The notes under the pieces: model-generated
Databases searched by the model: none
Told to the model about the DNA's origin: nothing
What the model saw: the letters and a program-made list of their open reading frames with translations, nothing else
Translations under genes and position numbers: made by a program
Part shown: positions 17,542 to 24,892 of the stretch, one piece after another
How positions within the stretch are numbered: position 1 is the first letter of the stretch
Layout of the letters: every line of letters begins with the position of its first letter
Source: Curtobacterium sp. 'Ferrero'
GTDB lineage: Bacteria > Actinomycetota > Actinomycetes > Actinomycetales > Microbacteriaceae
Length of the DNA stretch: 64,000 nucleotides
Direction of reading: 5' to 3'
Assembly: GCF_002412165.1 (NCBI RefSeq)
Contig: NZ_NXIA01000009.1
Location: 62,001 to 126,000, forward strand

Positions 17542-17982
17542 ATGGCTGACCCGCAGCGCGCCCGCAAGATGGCGGACCGCATCAAGGAGGTCGTCGCACG
17601 TCGGCTCGACAAGGGCCTGCGTGACCCGCGACTCGGCTTCGTGACGATCACCGACGTGCGCGTCACCGGGGACCTGCAGCACGCGTCGGTCTTCTACACG
17701 GTGTACGGCACCGACCAGGAGCGTGCGGACTCGGCTGCGGCGCTCAAGGCGGCGACCGGCATGCTCCGCAGCGAGGTCGGCAAGAACATCACGGCGCGGC
17801 TCACCCCGTCGCTCGAGTTCATCGCCGACGCCCTGCCGGAGACCTCGGCGCACATGGAGGACCTCCTCGCGCAGGCCCAGGTGCGGGACGCCCAGGTGCG
17901 GGCAGCTTCGGCCGGGGCGCAGTACGCCGGCGATGCCGACCCGTACAAGCACGACGACGACGATGACGCCGACCAGGCGTAG
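17542..17982 (+). CDS. rbfA: 30S ribosome-binding factor A
   Basis: A 146-residue late 30S assembly factor that binds near helix 1 of 16S rRNA and aids its maturation. The KH-like core is clear: RMADRIKEVVARRLDKGLRDPRL, then FVTITDVRVTGDLQHASVFY and LTPSLEFIADALPETSAHMEDLL. An acidic tail (DDDDDADQA) ends the protein. The ATG at 17542 follows CAGGAGG. Convergent with mutY, with only 3 bp between the two stop codons, so the transcripts must overlap. Confidence 0.95.
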   Translation: MADPQRARKMADRIKEVVARRLDKGLRDPRLGFVTITDVRVTGDLQHASVFYTVYGTDQERADSAAALKAATGMLRSEVGKNITARLTPSLEFIADALPETSAHMEDLLAQAQVRDAQVRAASAGAQYAGDADPYKHDDDDDADQA

Positions 17983-17985
17983 CCC

Positions 17986-18945
17986 TCACCCGTGCGGGAG
18001 CGTGTACCCGCCCGTGTCGTCGCCGACGGCCAGTCCGTCGGCGAGGAGCGAGGCGAGTGCCCGCTCCCGCTGTGCGTCGTCGGGCCAGATCATGTCGATC
18101 TCGGTCCGCAGCACCGGGACGTCGCTCGCGCGGAGCTCCGCCATGATGAGCCCGCGCACCTGCCGGTCGCTCCCCGCGAACCGCGCCTGCTTCGGCGCCC
18201 GCGGTCCGTCGTGCTCCGGGTACCCGGCTGCGCGCCAGGCACAGCGGTCGGCGATCGGGCAGGCGTCGCACACGGGGGAGCGGGCGACGCAGACGAGGGC
18301 GCCGAGCTCCATCACCGCGGCGTTCGTGGCCGCTGCGTCGTCACGGTCGGACGGCAGCACGGACTCCATGAGCGGCAGGTCCTGCTTCGCCTTCGCCGGA
18401 CCGGGTTGCCCCTGGCCGAGCAGCGCCCGGGCGAGCACACGGCGGACGTTGACGTCGACGACCGGGTGGCGGTCGCCGTACGCGAAGACCGCCACCGCAC
18501 GGGCGGTGTAGTCACCGATGCCGGGCAGGGCGAGGAGTGCGTCGACGTCGCGCGGCACGACGTTGTCGTGCTGCTCGGCGATCACCGTCGCCGCCGCGTG
18601 CAGCGCGAGCGCCCGTCTCGGGTAGCCGAGCCGGTCCCAGGCCCGGACCGCGTCCGCCGGGGGTGACTGCGCGAGGTCGCGCGGTGTCGGCCACCGGGTG
18701 AGCCACGCCTCCAGTCGGGGGACGACGCGCGCCACCTGCGTCTGCTGCAGCATGATCTCGCTGACCAGCGTCCCCCAGGCGGGGAATCCGGGTCGGCGCC
18801 ACGGCAGGTCACGCGCCTCGGCGCGGAACCACGCGATGAGCGGGGTGGCGAGGTCGGGGACGGTGGGCGGTCCGTCGGTCGCGGAGCCGCCGTCCACAGG
18901 CGGTCCGTCCTCCGCGGACTGCCTGGAGGCTCGGCGCGCGTTCAC
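17986..18945 (-). CDS. mutY: A/G-specific adenine DNA glycosylase
   Basis: Removes adenine mispaired with 8-oxoguanine in DNA. It has 319 residues. After a variable N-terminus of about 35 residues come the catalytic helices with SEIMLQQTQVARV (catalytic Glu), the helix-hairpin-helix LPGIGDYTARAVAVFAYG and the catalytic Asp in PVVDVNVRRVLAR. A 4Fe-4S cluster site of spacing C-X6-C-X2-C-X5-C is complete (CVARSPVCDACPIADRC). The C-terminal NUDIX-like 8-oxoG domain of longer MutY proteins is absent or very short, as in many actinobacteria. The GTG start has TAGGCT 6 nt upstream on the minus strand. Confidence 0.93.
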   Translation of the reverse strand: MNARRASRQSAEDGPPVDGGSATDGPPTVPDLATPLIAWFRAEARDLPWRRPGFPAWGTLVSEIMLQQTQVARVVPRLEAWLTRWPTPRDLAQSPPADAVRAWDRLGYPRRALALHAAATVIAEQHDNVVPRDVDALLALPGIGDYTARAVAVFAYGDRHPVVDVNVRRVLARALLGQGQPGPAKAKQDLPLMESVLPSDRDDAAATNAAVMELGALVCVARSPVCDACPIADRCAWRAAGYPEHDGPRAPKQARFAGSDRQVRGLIMAELRASDVPVLRTEIDMIWPDDAQRERALASLLADGLAVGDDTGGYTLPHG

Positions 18946-18951
18946 CAGGAC

Positions 18952-18957
18952 AGCCTA
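18952..18957 (-). promoter_or_regulatory. -10 hexamer of a leaderless promoter (mutY)
   Basis: TAGGCT on the minus strand, 6 nt from the GTG at 18945. Its last two positions overlap the -10 hexamer of the divergent gene. Confidence 0.55.
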
Positions 18958-18961
18958 CGGT
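18956..18961 (+). promoter_or_regulatory. -10 hexamer of a leaderless promoter (gene at 18968)
   Basis: TACGGT with 6 nt to the ATG at 18968. It shares bases 18956-18957 with the mutY -10 hexamer, so the two promoters cannot be melted at the same time. Confidence 0.55.
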
Positions 18962-18967
18962 GGGCGC

Positions 18968-19414
18968 ATGGCACGCTGGGCACCGCAGGAGACCGACACC
19001 ATGGCCGCGATCGCGGCCGAGGCGATCGCGCAGGTCGGCACGAACCGGACCGTCATCGGGATCGACGGGCAACCGGGCACCGACCTCGAGCGCATCGCCG
19101 CGGCACTCGTCGCCGGGTTCGAGCAGCACGGTGTCCAGGCGATGGCGGCCGCGGCACCGTCGGCCTCCGCCGAAGCGCTGCGGACGGACCTCGTCGCGCC
19201 GTTCCGCTCGACGGGCGAGGGTCCCGGCGTGCTCGTCGTGCACGGCCACGGCGTGCTCGACCCCGGCGTCCGCGGACTCTGGCGCTGGTCGTTGTGGGTC
19301 GAGCAGGAGCAGGGGCGCCTCGAGCGCCGCGCCGACGTCAAGATCGCCGCGTCCGCGATCCTCGACGTCACCGATCCGGAGCACCCGCGGCGCGAGTGGA
19401 ACGACGCCTGCTGA
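18968..19414 (+). CDS. Uridine kinase-like protein lacking a functional P-loop
   Basis: A 148-residue protein. Its start (VIGIDGQPGTD near residue 28) aligns by eye with the P-loop strand of uridine/nucleoside kinases (IGIDGxxGSGKS), but the GKS/GKT residues are gone. Its end (ILDVTDPEHPRREWNDAC) resembles the usual uridine-kinase tail, where a DNTDP-like segment and a final Cys occur. I infer a degenerate, probably non-ATP-hydrolysing relative. It is divergent from mutY with 22 bp between start codons and lies directly upstream of truB. The role is unknown; it could be structural or regulatory, or a decaying gene. Confidence 0.7.
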   Translation: MARWAPQETDTMAAIAAEAIAQVGTNRTVIGIDGQPGTDLERIAAALVAGFEQHGVQAMAAAAPSASAEALRTDLVAPFRSTGEGPGVLVVHGHGVLDPGVRGLWRWSLWVEQEQGRLERRADVKIAASAILDVTDPEHPRREWNDAC

Positions 19415-19439
19415 CGCTGAGCGGCACGACGAGCGCTGG

Positions 19440-19445
19440 TAGCCT
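19440..19445 (+). promoter_or_regulatory. -10 hexamer of a leaderless promoter (truB)
   Basis: TAGCCT with 6 nt to the GTG at 19452. Confidence 0.5.
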
Positions 19446-19451
19446 CTCCGG

Positions 19452-20387
19452 GTGCTCGAATCGCCGCCGGACGGGATCCTCCTCGTCGACAAGCCGCAGG
19501 GGATCTCCAGTCACCGGGTCGTGTCGATCGCCCGGCGCCGGCTCGGACTGAAGAAGATCGGTCACGCCGGCACCCTCGATCCGATGGCCACCGGCCTGCT
19601 CATCCTCGGCGTCGGGTCGTCGACGCGGCTCCTCACGCACCTCGTCGGGCTCGACAAGACCTACACGGCGACCATCCGACTCGGGGTGTCCACCGACTCC
19701 GACGACGCCGACGGCACGCCGACCGCCGCCCCCGGGATCGTCGATGCCGACGTCTCCGACGCCGCGGTCGAACAGGCGGTCGCCGCGCAGCGTGGCCGGA
19801 TCGACCAGGTCCCGTCGACCGTGAGCGCGATCAAGGTGGACGGGCGCCGGGCGTACGACCTCGCGCGCAAGGGCGAGGAGGTCGTCCTCCGCTCCCGCTC
19901 GGTCACGGTGTCCCGGTTCGAGGTCACGGACCGCCGCGACCGGACGGTGTCCGTCGACGGTGAGGACGTCCGCGTGGTCGACCTCGACGTGGTCGTCGCC
20001 TGCTCCTCCGGCACGTACGTGCGGGCGCTCGCCCGCGACGTCGGTGCCGCGCTCGGCACCGGGGCGCACCTCACCGCACTCCGGCGGACCGAGGTCGGCC
20101 CGTTCGTCGTCGACGACGCGGTCGACCTGGAGGACGACGCCACGGACGTGCGGGCCGCGCTCGCACGACCGGTCGACATCGCCCGCCGGCTCTTCCCGAC
20201 GGTCACGCTCGACCCGGTCGCCGCGAAGGACCTGGCGGACGGCAAGCGGGTGCGGGTCGAGCAGCCGGACGACGACGGGCCGGTGGCGGCGGTCGCGAGT
20301 GCGGCCGACCGACTCGTCGGACTCGTCTCGGTCCGCCGCGGACAGCTGCGCGTCATCACCAACTTCCCGACCCCGACAGGAGCCTGA
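19452..20387 (+). CDS. truB: tRNA pseudouridine(55) synthase
   Basis: Makes pseudouridine-55 in the T-loop of tRNAs. It has 311 residues. The N-terminal signature DGILLVDKPQGISSHRVV is followed by the catalytic motif GHAGTLDPMATGLL with Asp43 as nucleophile. KTYTATIRLG, YVRALARDVGAALG and a C-terminal PUA-like part complete the family pattern. It is followed within 3 bp by a small membrane protein gene and further on by ribF, the usual truB-ribF neighbourhood. In many actinobacteria rbfA directly precedes truB; here mutY and the uridine-kinase-like gene lie between. Confidence 0.96.
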   Translation: MLESPPDGILLVDKPQGISSHRVVSIARRRLGLKKIGHAGTLDPMATGLLILGVGSSTRLLTHLVGLDKTYTATIRLGVSTDSDDADGTPTAAPGIVDADVSDAAVEQAVAAQRGRIDQVPSTVSAIKVDGRRAYDLARKGEEVVLRSRSVTVSRFEVTDRRDRTVSVDGEDVRVVDLDVVVACSSGTYVRALARDVGAALGTGAHLTALRRTEVGPFVVDDAVDLEDDATDVRAALARPVDIARRLFPTVTLDPVAAKDLADGKRVRVEQPDDDGPVAAVASAADRLVGLVSVRRGQLRVITNFPTPTGA

Positions 20388-20390
20388 GCC

Positions 20391-20756
20391 GTGATCGAGT
20401 GGTTCATGTGGCTGCAGCTCGTCATCGCGGTCGTCGCCGGGCTGTTCGCCGTGGTGGTGGGGTTCATCGGGTGGAAGCCGAACGACTACACCGTGGGGTC
20501 GCTCGTCCTCGTCGAGCTGCTCCTCATCGCGCAGGGCGTCGTCTCGCTCGTGCTGCCCGCGGTCGGCAGCCCGCCGCGCGGCAACGGGCTGGAGTTCGGC
20601 GTCTACGCGGTGTCGGTCCTGCTCGTGCCGCCGGCGACGATCGTGTGGGCGTTGATCGACCGGACGAAGTGGAGCACGGTGGTGCTCGGTGCGGGCGCGT
20701 TCACCGTCGCGGTGATGCTGTACCGGATGTACCAGATCTGGTTCGCCCTCACCTGA
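20391..20756 (+). CDS. Small four-helix membrane protein
   Basis: A 121-residue protein with hydrophobic segments at about 6-26, 36-57, 68-88 and 95-116. Between the first two is the loop WKPNDYT. It has the look of the small uncharacterised integral membrane proteins found beside truB/ribF in Microbacteriaceae, but I cannot name a family. GTG start 3 bp after the truB stop, so probably co-transcribed. No catalytic motif seen. Confidence 0.8.
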   Translation: MIEWFMWLQLVIAVVAGLFAVVVGFIGWKPNDYTVGSLVLVELLLIAQGVVSLVLPAVGSPPRGNGLEFGVYAVSVLLVPPATIVWALIDRTKWSTVVLGAGAFTVAVMLYRMYQIWFALT

Positions 20757-20772
20757 CGCAGCGCTCGGCGTT

Positions 20773-20852
20773 GGCGGGTCGTGCCGGGTGCGGGTGGTCG
20801 TGCCGAGTGCGGGCGGGTCGTGCTGGCTGTGGGCGGGTCGTGCCGTGTGCGC
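20773..20852. repeat. Degenerate ~20-bp direct repeats with core GGGTCGTGC
   Basis: Four imperfect units of the type GCGGGTCGTGCCGNGT follow one another between two membrane protein genes. Nothing coding is credible here. They look like slippage-generated intergenic repeats. Confidence 0.7.
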
Positions 20853-20888
20853 AGGTCGCCGCGTGACCGCGGTGTCGTCCGCCGTCGG

Positions 20889-20894
20889 TAGAAT
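20889..20894 (+). promoter_or_regulatory. -10 hexamer of a leaderless promoter (gene at 20902)
   Basis: TAGAAT with 7 nt to the ATG at 20902. Confidence 0.5.
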
Positions 20895-20901
20895 CGGTGC
20901 A

Positions 20902-21348
20902 ATGGCGACCAGATCCTCCCTCGCGACCGGCATCGGCCGCGTCCTCATCGCCGTCTACGGCATCCTCGCGCTCGCGGCGACGGGGCGCAGCGTCGTGCAG
21001 ATCATCGAGAAGTTCTCCTTCGCCCCCTTCGCGTACACGCTGAGCGCGGTGTCGGCGGTCGTCTACATCGTCGCCATGATCGCCCTGATCGCACCGGGAC
21101 GGGCGTGGTACCGGGTCGCCTGCGTCACCATCGGGTTCGAGATGGCCGGCGTGCTCGTCGTCGGCACGCTCTCGCTCCTCGACCACCAGCTGTTCCCCGA
21201 CGACACCGTCTGGTCGTACTACGGGCTCGGGTACCTCTTCGCACCGCTCGTGCTCCCGATCGCCGGCCTGTGGTGGCTCCGCAAGCACCACCGGACCGCG
21301 GCGCAGGAGCAGTCCACCGGCCGCCCGACCGTCGCCGCCGGCGAGTAG
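20902..21348 (+). CDS. Four-helix membrane protein, unknown function
   Basis: A 148-residue protein with four hydrophobic segments (about 10-28, 43-64, 71-92, 106-125) and a polar C-terminal tail. No motif recognised. ATG at 20902 chosen because it is preceded by a TAGAAT hexamer at leaderless spacing and begins just before the first helix. Followed after 8 bp by ribF, so it is likely the first gene of a two-gene unit with ribF. Confidence 0.8.
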   Translation: MATRSSLATGIGRVLIAVYGILALAATGRSVVQIIEKFSFAPFAYTLSAVSAVVYIVAMIALIAPGRAWYRVACVTIGFEMAGVLVVGTLSLLDHQLFPDDTVWSYYGLGYLFAPLVLPIAGLWWLRKHHRTAAQEQSTGRPTVAAGE

Positions 21349-21356
21349 GGGATCCC

Positions 21357-22319
21357 GTGCAGTTCTACGACGACCTCGCCGACGTCGCCCAGGGCTTCGG
21401 CCCGAGTGCGGTCACGATCGGGAAGTTCGACGGCGTCCACGTGGGGCACCGCGCCGTCATCGCACACCTCGAACAGGCCGCGCGTCAGCAGGGGCTCGTG
21501 TCCACCGTGGTCACCTTCGACCGCCACCCGCTCAACGTCATCGACCCCGAGCGGGTCCCGCCGGCGCTGACGAGCGTGGCACAGCGCCGCGAACTCCTCG
21601 AGCAGGTCGGGGTCGACGCGACCGTGCTGCTGCGGTTCGACCACGAGCTGCAGTCCCGCGCACCCGAGGACTTCGTCGCCGACATCCTCGTCGACACCCT
21701 GCACGCCCGGCTCGTCTTCGTCGGCAGCGACTTCCGGTTCGGGGCGAAGGGCGCCGGCGACGTCGCGTTGCTGCGGCGACTCGGAGAGCAGCACGGGTTC
21801 GCGGTGGAGCTCATCGACGACGTCGACCTGGTGGACGACGTCCGGCCCGCGGGGGAGCGGCGGGTGTCGTCGACCTGGATCCGGGAACTCCTCGGCGAGG
21901 GGCGCGTGGCCGAGGCGGCACGGCTCCTCGGCCGCGAGCACGCCGTCCGGAGCACGGTGGTGCACGGCAACCAGCGGGGCCGGGCGATGGGGTACCCGAC
22001 CGCGAACCTCGATCCGCGCTGCGAGGGCTTCGTGCCCGCCGACGGCGTGTACGCGGCCCGCGTGCTCCACGAGGGGACGGTCTACCCGGCGGCGGTGTCC
22101 GTCGGGAACAACCCCACGTTCGACGGTGTGCCGGAGAAGCAGATCGAGGCGCACCTGCTCGACGTCGACATCGACCTGTACGGCGACACGATCGCGGTGC
22201 TGTTCGTGTCGTACGTGCGGGGCATGGTGAAGTTCTCGTCGATGGACGAACTCGCGGCGCAGATGCAGCAGGACGACCGCGACATCCGGACACTGCTCGG
22301 CATGCCCGCGCCCGTCTGA
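21357..22319 (+). CDS. ribF: Bifunctional riboflavin kinase / FAD synthetase
   Basis: Phosphorylates riboflavin to FMN and adenylates FMN to FAD. It has 320 residues. The N-terminal adenylyltransferase domain carries TIGKFDGVHVGHRAV (nucleotidyltransferase HxGH) and the later SSTWIRELLGEG. The C-terminal kinase domain shows GRAMGYPTANLD, then DGVYAARV, SVGNNPTF and EAHLLD. Length matches the family. The GTG at 21357 lies close to the upstream stop, with AGGGGAT as a weak RBS. The gene is followed by 270 bp of repeats and a bidirectional terminator. Confidence 0.96.
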   Translation: MQFYDDLADVAQGFGPSAVTIGKFDGVHVGHRAVIAHLEQAARQQGLVSTVVTFDRHPLNVIDPERVPPALTSVAQRRELLEQVGVDATVLLRFDHELQSRAPEDFVADILVDTLHARLVFVGSDFRFGAKGAGDVALLRRLGEQHGFAVELIDDVDLVDDVRPAGERRVSSTWIRELLGEGRVAEAARLLGREHAVRSTVVHGNQRGRAMGYPTANLDPRCEGFVPADGVYAARVLHEGTVYPAAVSVGNNPTFDGVPEKQIEAHLLDVDIDLYGDTIAVLFVSYVRGMVKFSSMDELAAQMQQDDRDIRTLLGMPAPV

Positions 22320-22354
22320 GCCGTCCATTCGTCGCTGCGGCGGATCGTTGGTGG

Positions 22355-22436
22355 CGCGAAAGCGACAGACCACGGTGTCGTTTTCGCGAAAGCGACAGAT
22401 CGCGCCGGTCCGGCCGCGCGTTCTGTCGCTTTCGCG
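22355..22436. repeat. Direct and inverted copies of CGCGAAAGCGACAGA
   Basis: Exact direct copies at 22355-22369 and 22385-22399 (30 bp apart), one exact inverted copy at 22422-22436 and a weaker inverted one at about 22375-22387. The inverted copies can form a stem of 15 bp. The area between ribF and the DUF349 gene has no credible gene. Confidence 0.85.
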
Positions 22437-22450
22437 GCAGTGTCGGCAGG

Positions 22451-22519
22451 GGAGGGCGCGACAGCCGGCCTTCGGAGGGCGCGACAGGCGGCCTTCGGAG
22501 GGCGTGGCAGCCGGCACTC
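22451..22519. repeat. Three tandem 23-bp units (GGAGGGCGCGACAGCCGGCC)
   Basis: Units start at 22451, 22474 and 22497; the first two differ by one base and the third is more diverged. They lie directly downstream of the CGCGAAAGCGACAGA copies. Confidence 0.85.
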
Positions 22520-22541
22520 GGACGGCACCGGGCGGAACGCA

Positions 22542-22575
22542 CGACGCCCCGCGACCGATCGGTCGCGGGGCGTCG
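22542..22575. terminator. 34-bp perfect palindrome, bidirectional terminator
   Basis: Arms CGACGCCCCGCGACCGA and its complement meet without a loop (centre GATC). It sits between the ends of ribF (plus) and the DUF349 gene (minus), where a shared terminator is expected. Confidence 0.75.
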
Positions 22576-22589
22576 GAGGCGCGGACGGC

Positions 22590-23822
22590 TCAGCCGCCGA
22601 GGGCGTCGAGCCAGATCTTGCGGGCGTCGAGGGCCTCTTGCGCGTCCTTGATCTTGCGGGCGTCCCCGGACTCCTTCGCCGCCGCGAGCTCCGCCTCGAG
22701 CTTGCCGATGGCGTCCTCGAGCTGGCTCGCGAGTCCGGTCTGCCGGGCCTTGCGCTCCGGGTCGGACGCCTTCCAGTGGGCGTCCTCGAGGCTCCGCACG
22801 TGGTCCTCGATCTGCCGCAGCCGGTCCTCGATGCGGCGGACGTCCCCGCGCGGGACCTTGCCGATCTCGTCCCACCGCCGCTGGATGCCCGTCAGGGTTT
22901 TCCGGGCCTGCACCCGGTCGGTGGCCTGCAGGAGCGGCTCGGCCTCGGTCAGGAGCGCCTGCTTCGCCTCGAGGTTCGCGGAGAACTCCTCGTTCTCGAC
23001 CGCGGCCTCGGCGTGGCGCTGCTCGAACAGGACGTCGCCCGCGGCCTTGAACCGGGCCCAGAGGGCGTCGTCGTGGCGCTTGCCGGCCCGCCCGGCGCGC
23101 TTCCAGTCGTCGAGGAGCTGGCGGTACGCGGGGATGGCCTCGGAGCCGCGCGGCGCGAGTGCCTCGGCCTGTGCGACGAGGTCCTGCTTCCGGCTGCGGG
23201 CGTCGCGGTGCTGCGCGTCGAGCTCGGAGTAGAACGCCCGGCGGTGCTGGTCGACGGTCGAGCGTGCGGCACGGAACCGCTTCCAGAGCTCGTTCGCCTC
23301 GTTCTTGGGGATGCGCGGCCCGTCGTGCTGGTGCTGCTGCCAGCGGGCGAACACGTCGTCGAGCTGCGCGGTGATCTGCTTCCACTGGGCACGGGCGGGG
23401 TCGACGGCGGCGAGGGCCTCGGCCTCCTCCACCAACGCCGTGCGGTGGGCCAGGGCGTCGCTCAGCGCCTGCTGGGCCTGCTCGGCCTGCTCCTTGGTCA
23501 GCGACCCGACCTGGTCGGAGAGCGCCGCGACGCGGTCCTCGAGCGCCTTGATGTCGCCGACGACCCGTGCGTCGGACAGCTGCTCGCGGAGGTGCGCCAC
23601 GGTGCGGGAGACGTCGTTCGCGCTGGCGCCGCGCTGCACGCGCTGCTCGGCGATCTTCACCTGCCCCTCGAGGTCGGCGTACTTCCGGGCGAAGTAGGCG
23701 AGCGCCTCGTCAGCGGTCGCGTCCGGGTACTCGCCGACGGCTCGCTCGCCGTCGCCGTACCGGACGTACACCGTCCCGTCCTCGTCGACCCGCCCCCAGG
23801 TCGTTGCTTCGTCAGATCCCAC
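22590..23822 (-). CDS. DUF349 domain protein, coiled-coil
   Basis: A 410-residue hydrophilic protein, almost all alpha-helical, with several DUF349 repeats. Each has the pattern W-x-x-(I/A)-G-x-x-P or W-x-R-F-(K/R)-A: for example ELWKRFRAARSTVDQHRRAF, ALWARFKAAGDVLFEQR and RRWDEIGKVPR. The family is widespread in actinobacteria and poorly characterised; some members are nucleic-acid or ribosome associated. The N-terminus (WGRVDEDGTVYVRYGDGERAV) is a small beta unit that resembles the start of other actinobacterial members. Heptad-like stretches suggest coiled coil. It is followed on the same strand by no further gene (ribF is convergent). Confidence 0.85.
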   Translation of the reverse strand: MGSDEATTWGRVDEDGTVYVRYGDGERAVGEYPDATADEALAYFARKYADLEGQVKIAEQRVQRGASANDVSRTVAHLREQLSDARVVGDIKALEDRVAALSDQVGSLTKEQAEQAQQALSDALAHRTALVEEAEALAAVDPARAQWKQITAQLDDVFARWQQHQHDGPRIPKNEANELWKRFRAARSTVDQHRRAFYSELDAQHRDARSRKQDLVAQAEALAPRGSEAIPAYRQLLDDWKRAGRAGKRHDDALWARFKAAGDVLFEQRHAEAAVENEEFSANLEAKQALLTEAEPLLQATDRVQARKTLTGIQRRWDEIGKVPRGDVRRIEDRLRQIEDHVRSLEDAHWKASDPERKARQTGLASQLEDAIGKLEAELAAAKESGDARKIKDAQEALDARKIWLDALGG

Positions 23823-23935
23823 AGGTCTCGCCTCGATCGTGGTCGTGCATCGCCGACGTCCCCGTCGGCACGGTCAGGTCGTCAGCCTATTGCACGCGGG
23901 GCCTCCGCGAACGGCCGGGGTCGACGACCGGTGGA

Positions 23936-24748
23936 CTACTGCTCGCGGGAGATCGTCGCGCCGGTGATCTTGGTGGCCACCTTCGGCTCGCCGGTGCCGT
24001 CGCTGCCGGCGCTCGCGATGCCCTTCGACGTGATCTCCGACACCAGGTCCGGCAGGCCGCTCGTGACCTTGCCGACGACGGTGTAGCCGCCCGTGGACGT
24101 GTCGAGCGTGGTGTCGCCGTACACGATGAAGAACTGCGTGGACTGCGAGTACGGCGATGAGCCGCGCGCGATGGCGATCGTCCCCTTCGTGTACTCGCCG
24201 TCGCTCGGCACGTTCTCGAGCGGGCCGTACTCGAACCCGGCGTCGCCCGTCCCGTCGCCGTTCGCGGACCCGCACTGCAGGAACTGCAGGCCGGCGCTGT
24301 CGGCGAGCCGGTGGCAGGTGGTGCCCGTGTAGAACTGGTCCTGGATGAGCTTGATCTCGACGCTCGCGGCCTGCGGGGCGGCCTTGCCGTCGAGCTCGAT
24401 GCCGAGCCGGACGTCCTTGTTGAGCGTGAGCGTCCCGGTCCAGGTGGAGTCCTTCGCGATGGACTTGCTCGGCACGTCCCCGGTGTTCCCGGCGGTGGCG
24501 CTCGGCGAGGGGGTCGTGGTGCCGGTCGCCGTCGCGCTCGCACCGGCCGAGACCGAGCCGCGGGAGCCGGCGAAGGCGAGCTGCGACCCGGTCGCGAGGG
24601 CCGCGACCACCACGAGGACGCCGACGCCGACGAGGTTGTCCCGCACCCGCCGCCGCCGCTGCCGTTCGTGCAGCCCCTGGCGGGCTTGGTAGAGACGGAG
24701 GCGCTCACGCGCCTCACGGTTGTCACGCGCCTGGTTCTTCGGTGCCAC
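23936..24748 (-). CDS. Cyclophilin-type peptidyl-prolyl isomerase, membrane-anchored
   Basis: A 270-residue protein. A basic cytoplasmic N-terminus (residues 1-36, many Arg/Gln), one membrane helix at about 39-58, a Ser/Thr/Ala linker to residue 90, then a cyclophilin domain. Motifs: [10 protein letters not shown] (in place of the usual TxFHRV), [15 protein letters not shown], then [20 protein letters not shown]. It should isomerise prolyl bonds in exported proteins. GTG at 24748 is the start that fits a sensible N-terminus. It lies on the minus strand, divergent from rarA, with a diverged palindrome copy between them. It shares its direction with the DUF349 gene downstream. Confidence 0.9.
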   Translation of the reverse strand: MAPKNQARDNREARERLRLYQARQGLHERQRRRRVRDNLVGVGVLVVVAALATGSQLAFAGSRGSVSAGASATATGTTTPSPSATAGNTGDVPSKSIAKDSTWTGTLTLNKDVRLGIELDGKAAPQAASVEIKLIQDQFYTGTTCHRLADSAGLQFLQCGSANGDGTGDAGFEYGPLENVPSDGEYTKGTIAIARGSSPYSQSTQFFIVYGDTTLDTSTGGYTVVGKVTSGLPDLVSEITSKGIASAGSDGTGEPKVATKITGATISREQ

Positions 24749-24811
24749 GGTGCTGGGAGGGCCTCTCGTCTGGACGGTGCGACGAGCGTACCGGACCGGC
24801 ACCGTCGTCGG

Positions 24812-24853
24812 CCTGGAGGCACGCTGCCGGCCCGCACCGCGCCTCCCGTCCGG
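24812..24853. repeat. Diverged copy of the GGAGGC...GCCTCCCGTCC palindrome
   Basis: GGAGGC (24815-24820) pairs with GCCTCC (24841-24846), partly extended through ACGCTGCC/GCACCGC. The right arm keeps the family end GCCTCCCGTCCG. It lies between two divergent genes, where a terminator has no obvious use, which argues that the family is a dispersed repeat as well. Confidence 0.6.
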
Positions 24854-24879
24854 TGGGCGCTCCTGTCGGTGGTGACGCC

Positions 24880-24885
24880 TAGGCT
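24880..24885 (+). promoter_or_regulatory. -10 hexamer of a leaderless promoter (rarA)
   Basis: TAGGCT with 7 nt to the ATG at 24893. Confidence 0.5.
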
Positions 24886-24892
24886 TGGTCCC

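Noticed and set aside
22355-22519. CRISPR array
   Set aside because: Only two direct copies of a 15-mer and three of a 23-mer without unique spacers of constant length. No cas genes nearby.
22440-24086. Plus-strand frame of about 550 codons opposite the DUF349 gene
   Set aside because: Antisense of a helical DUF349 protein with repeated family motifs. The plus translation is low complexity and starts inside intergenic repeats.
24311-24892. N-terminal extension of rarA upstream of 24893
   Set aside because: The upstream in-frame sequence is antisense of the cyclophilin gene. The normal RarA N-terminus begins at 24893.
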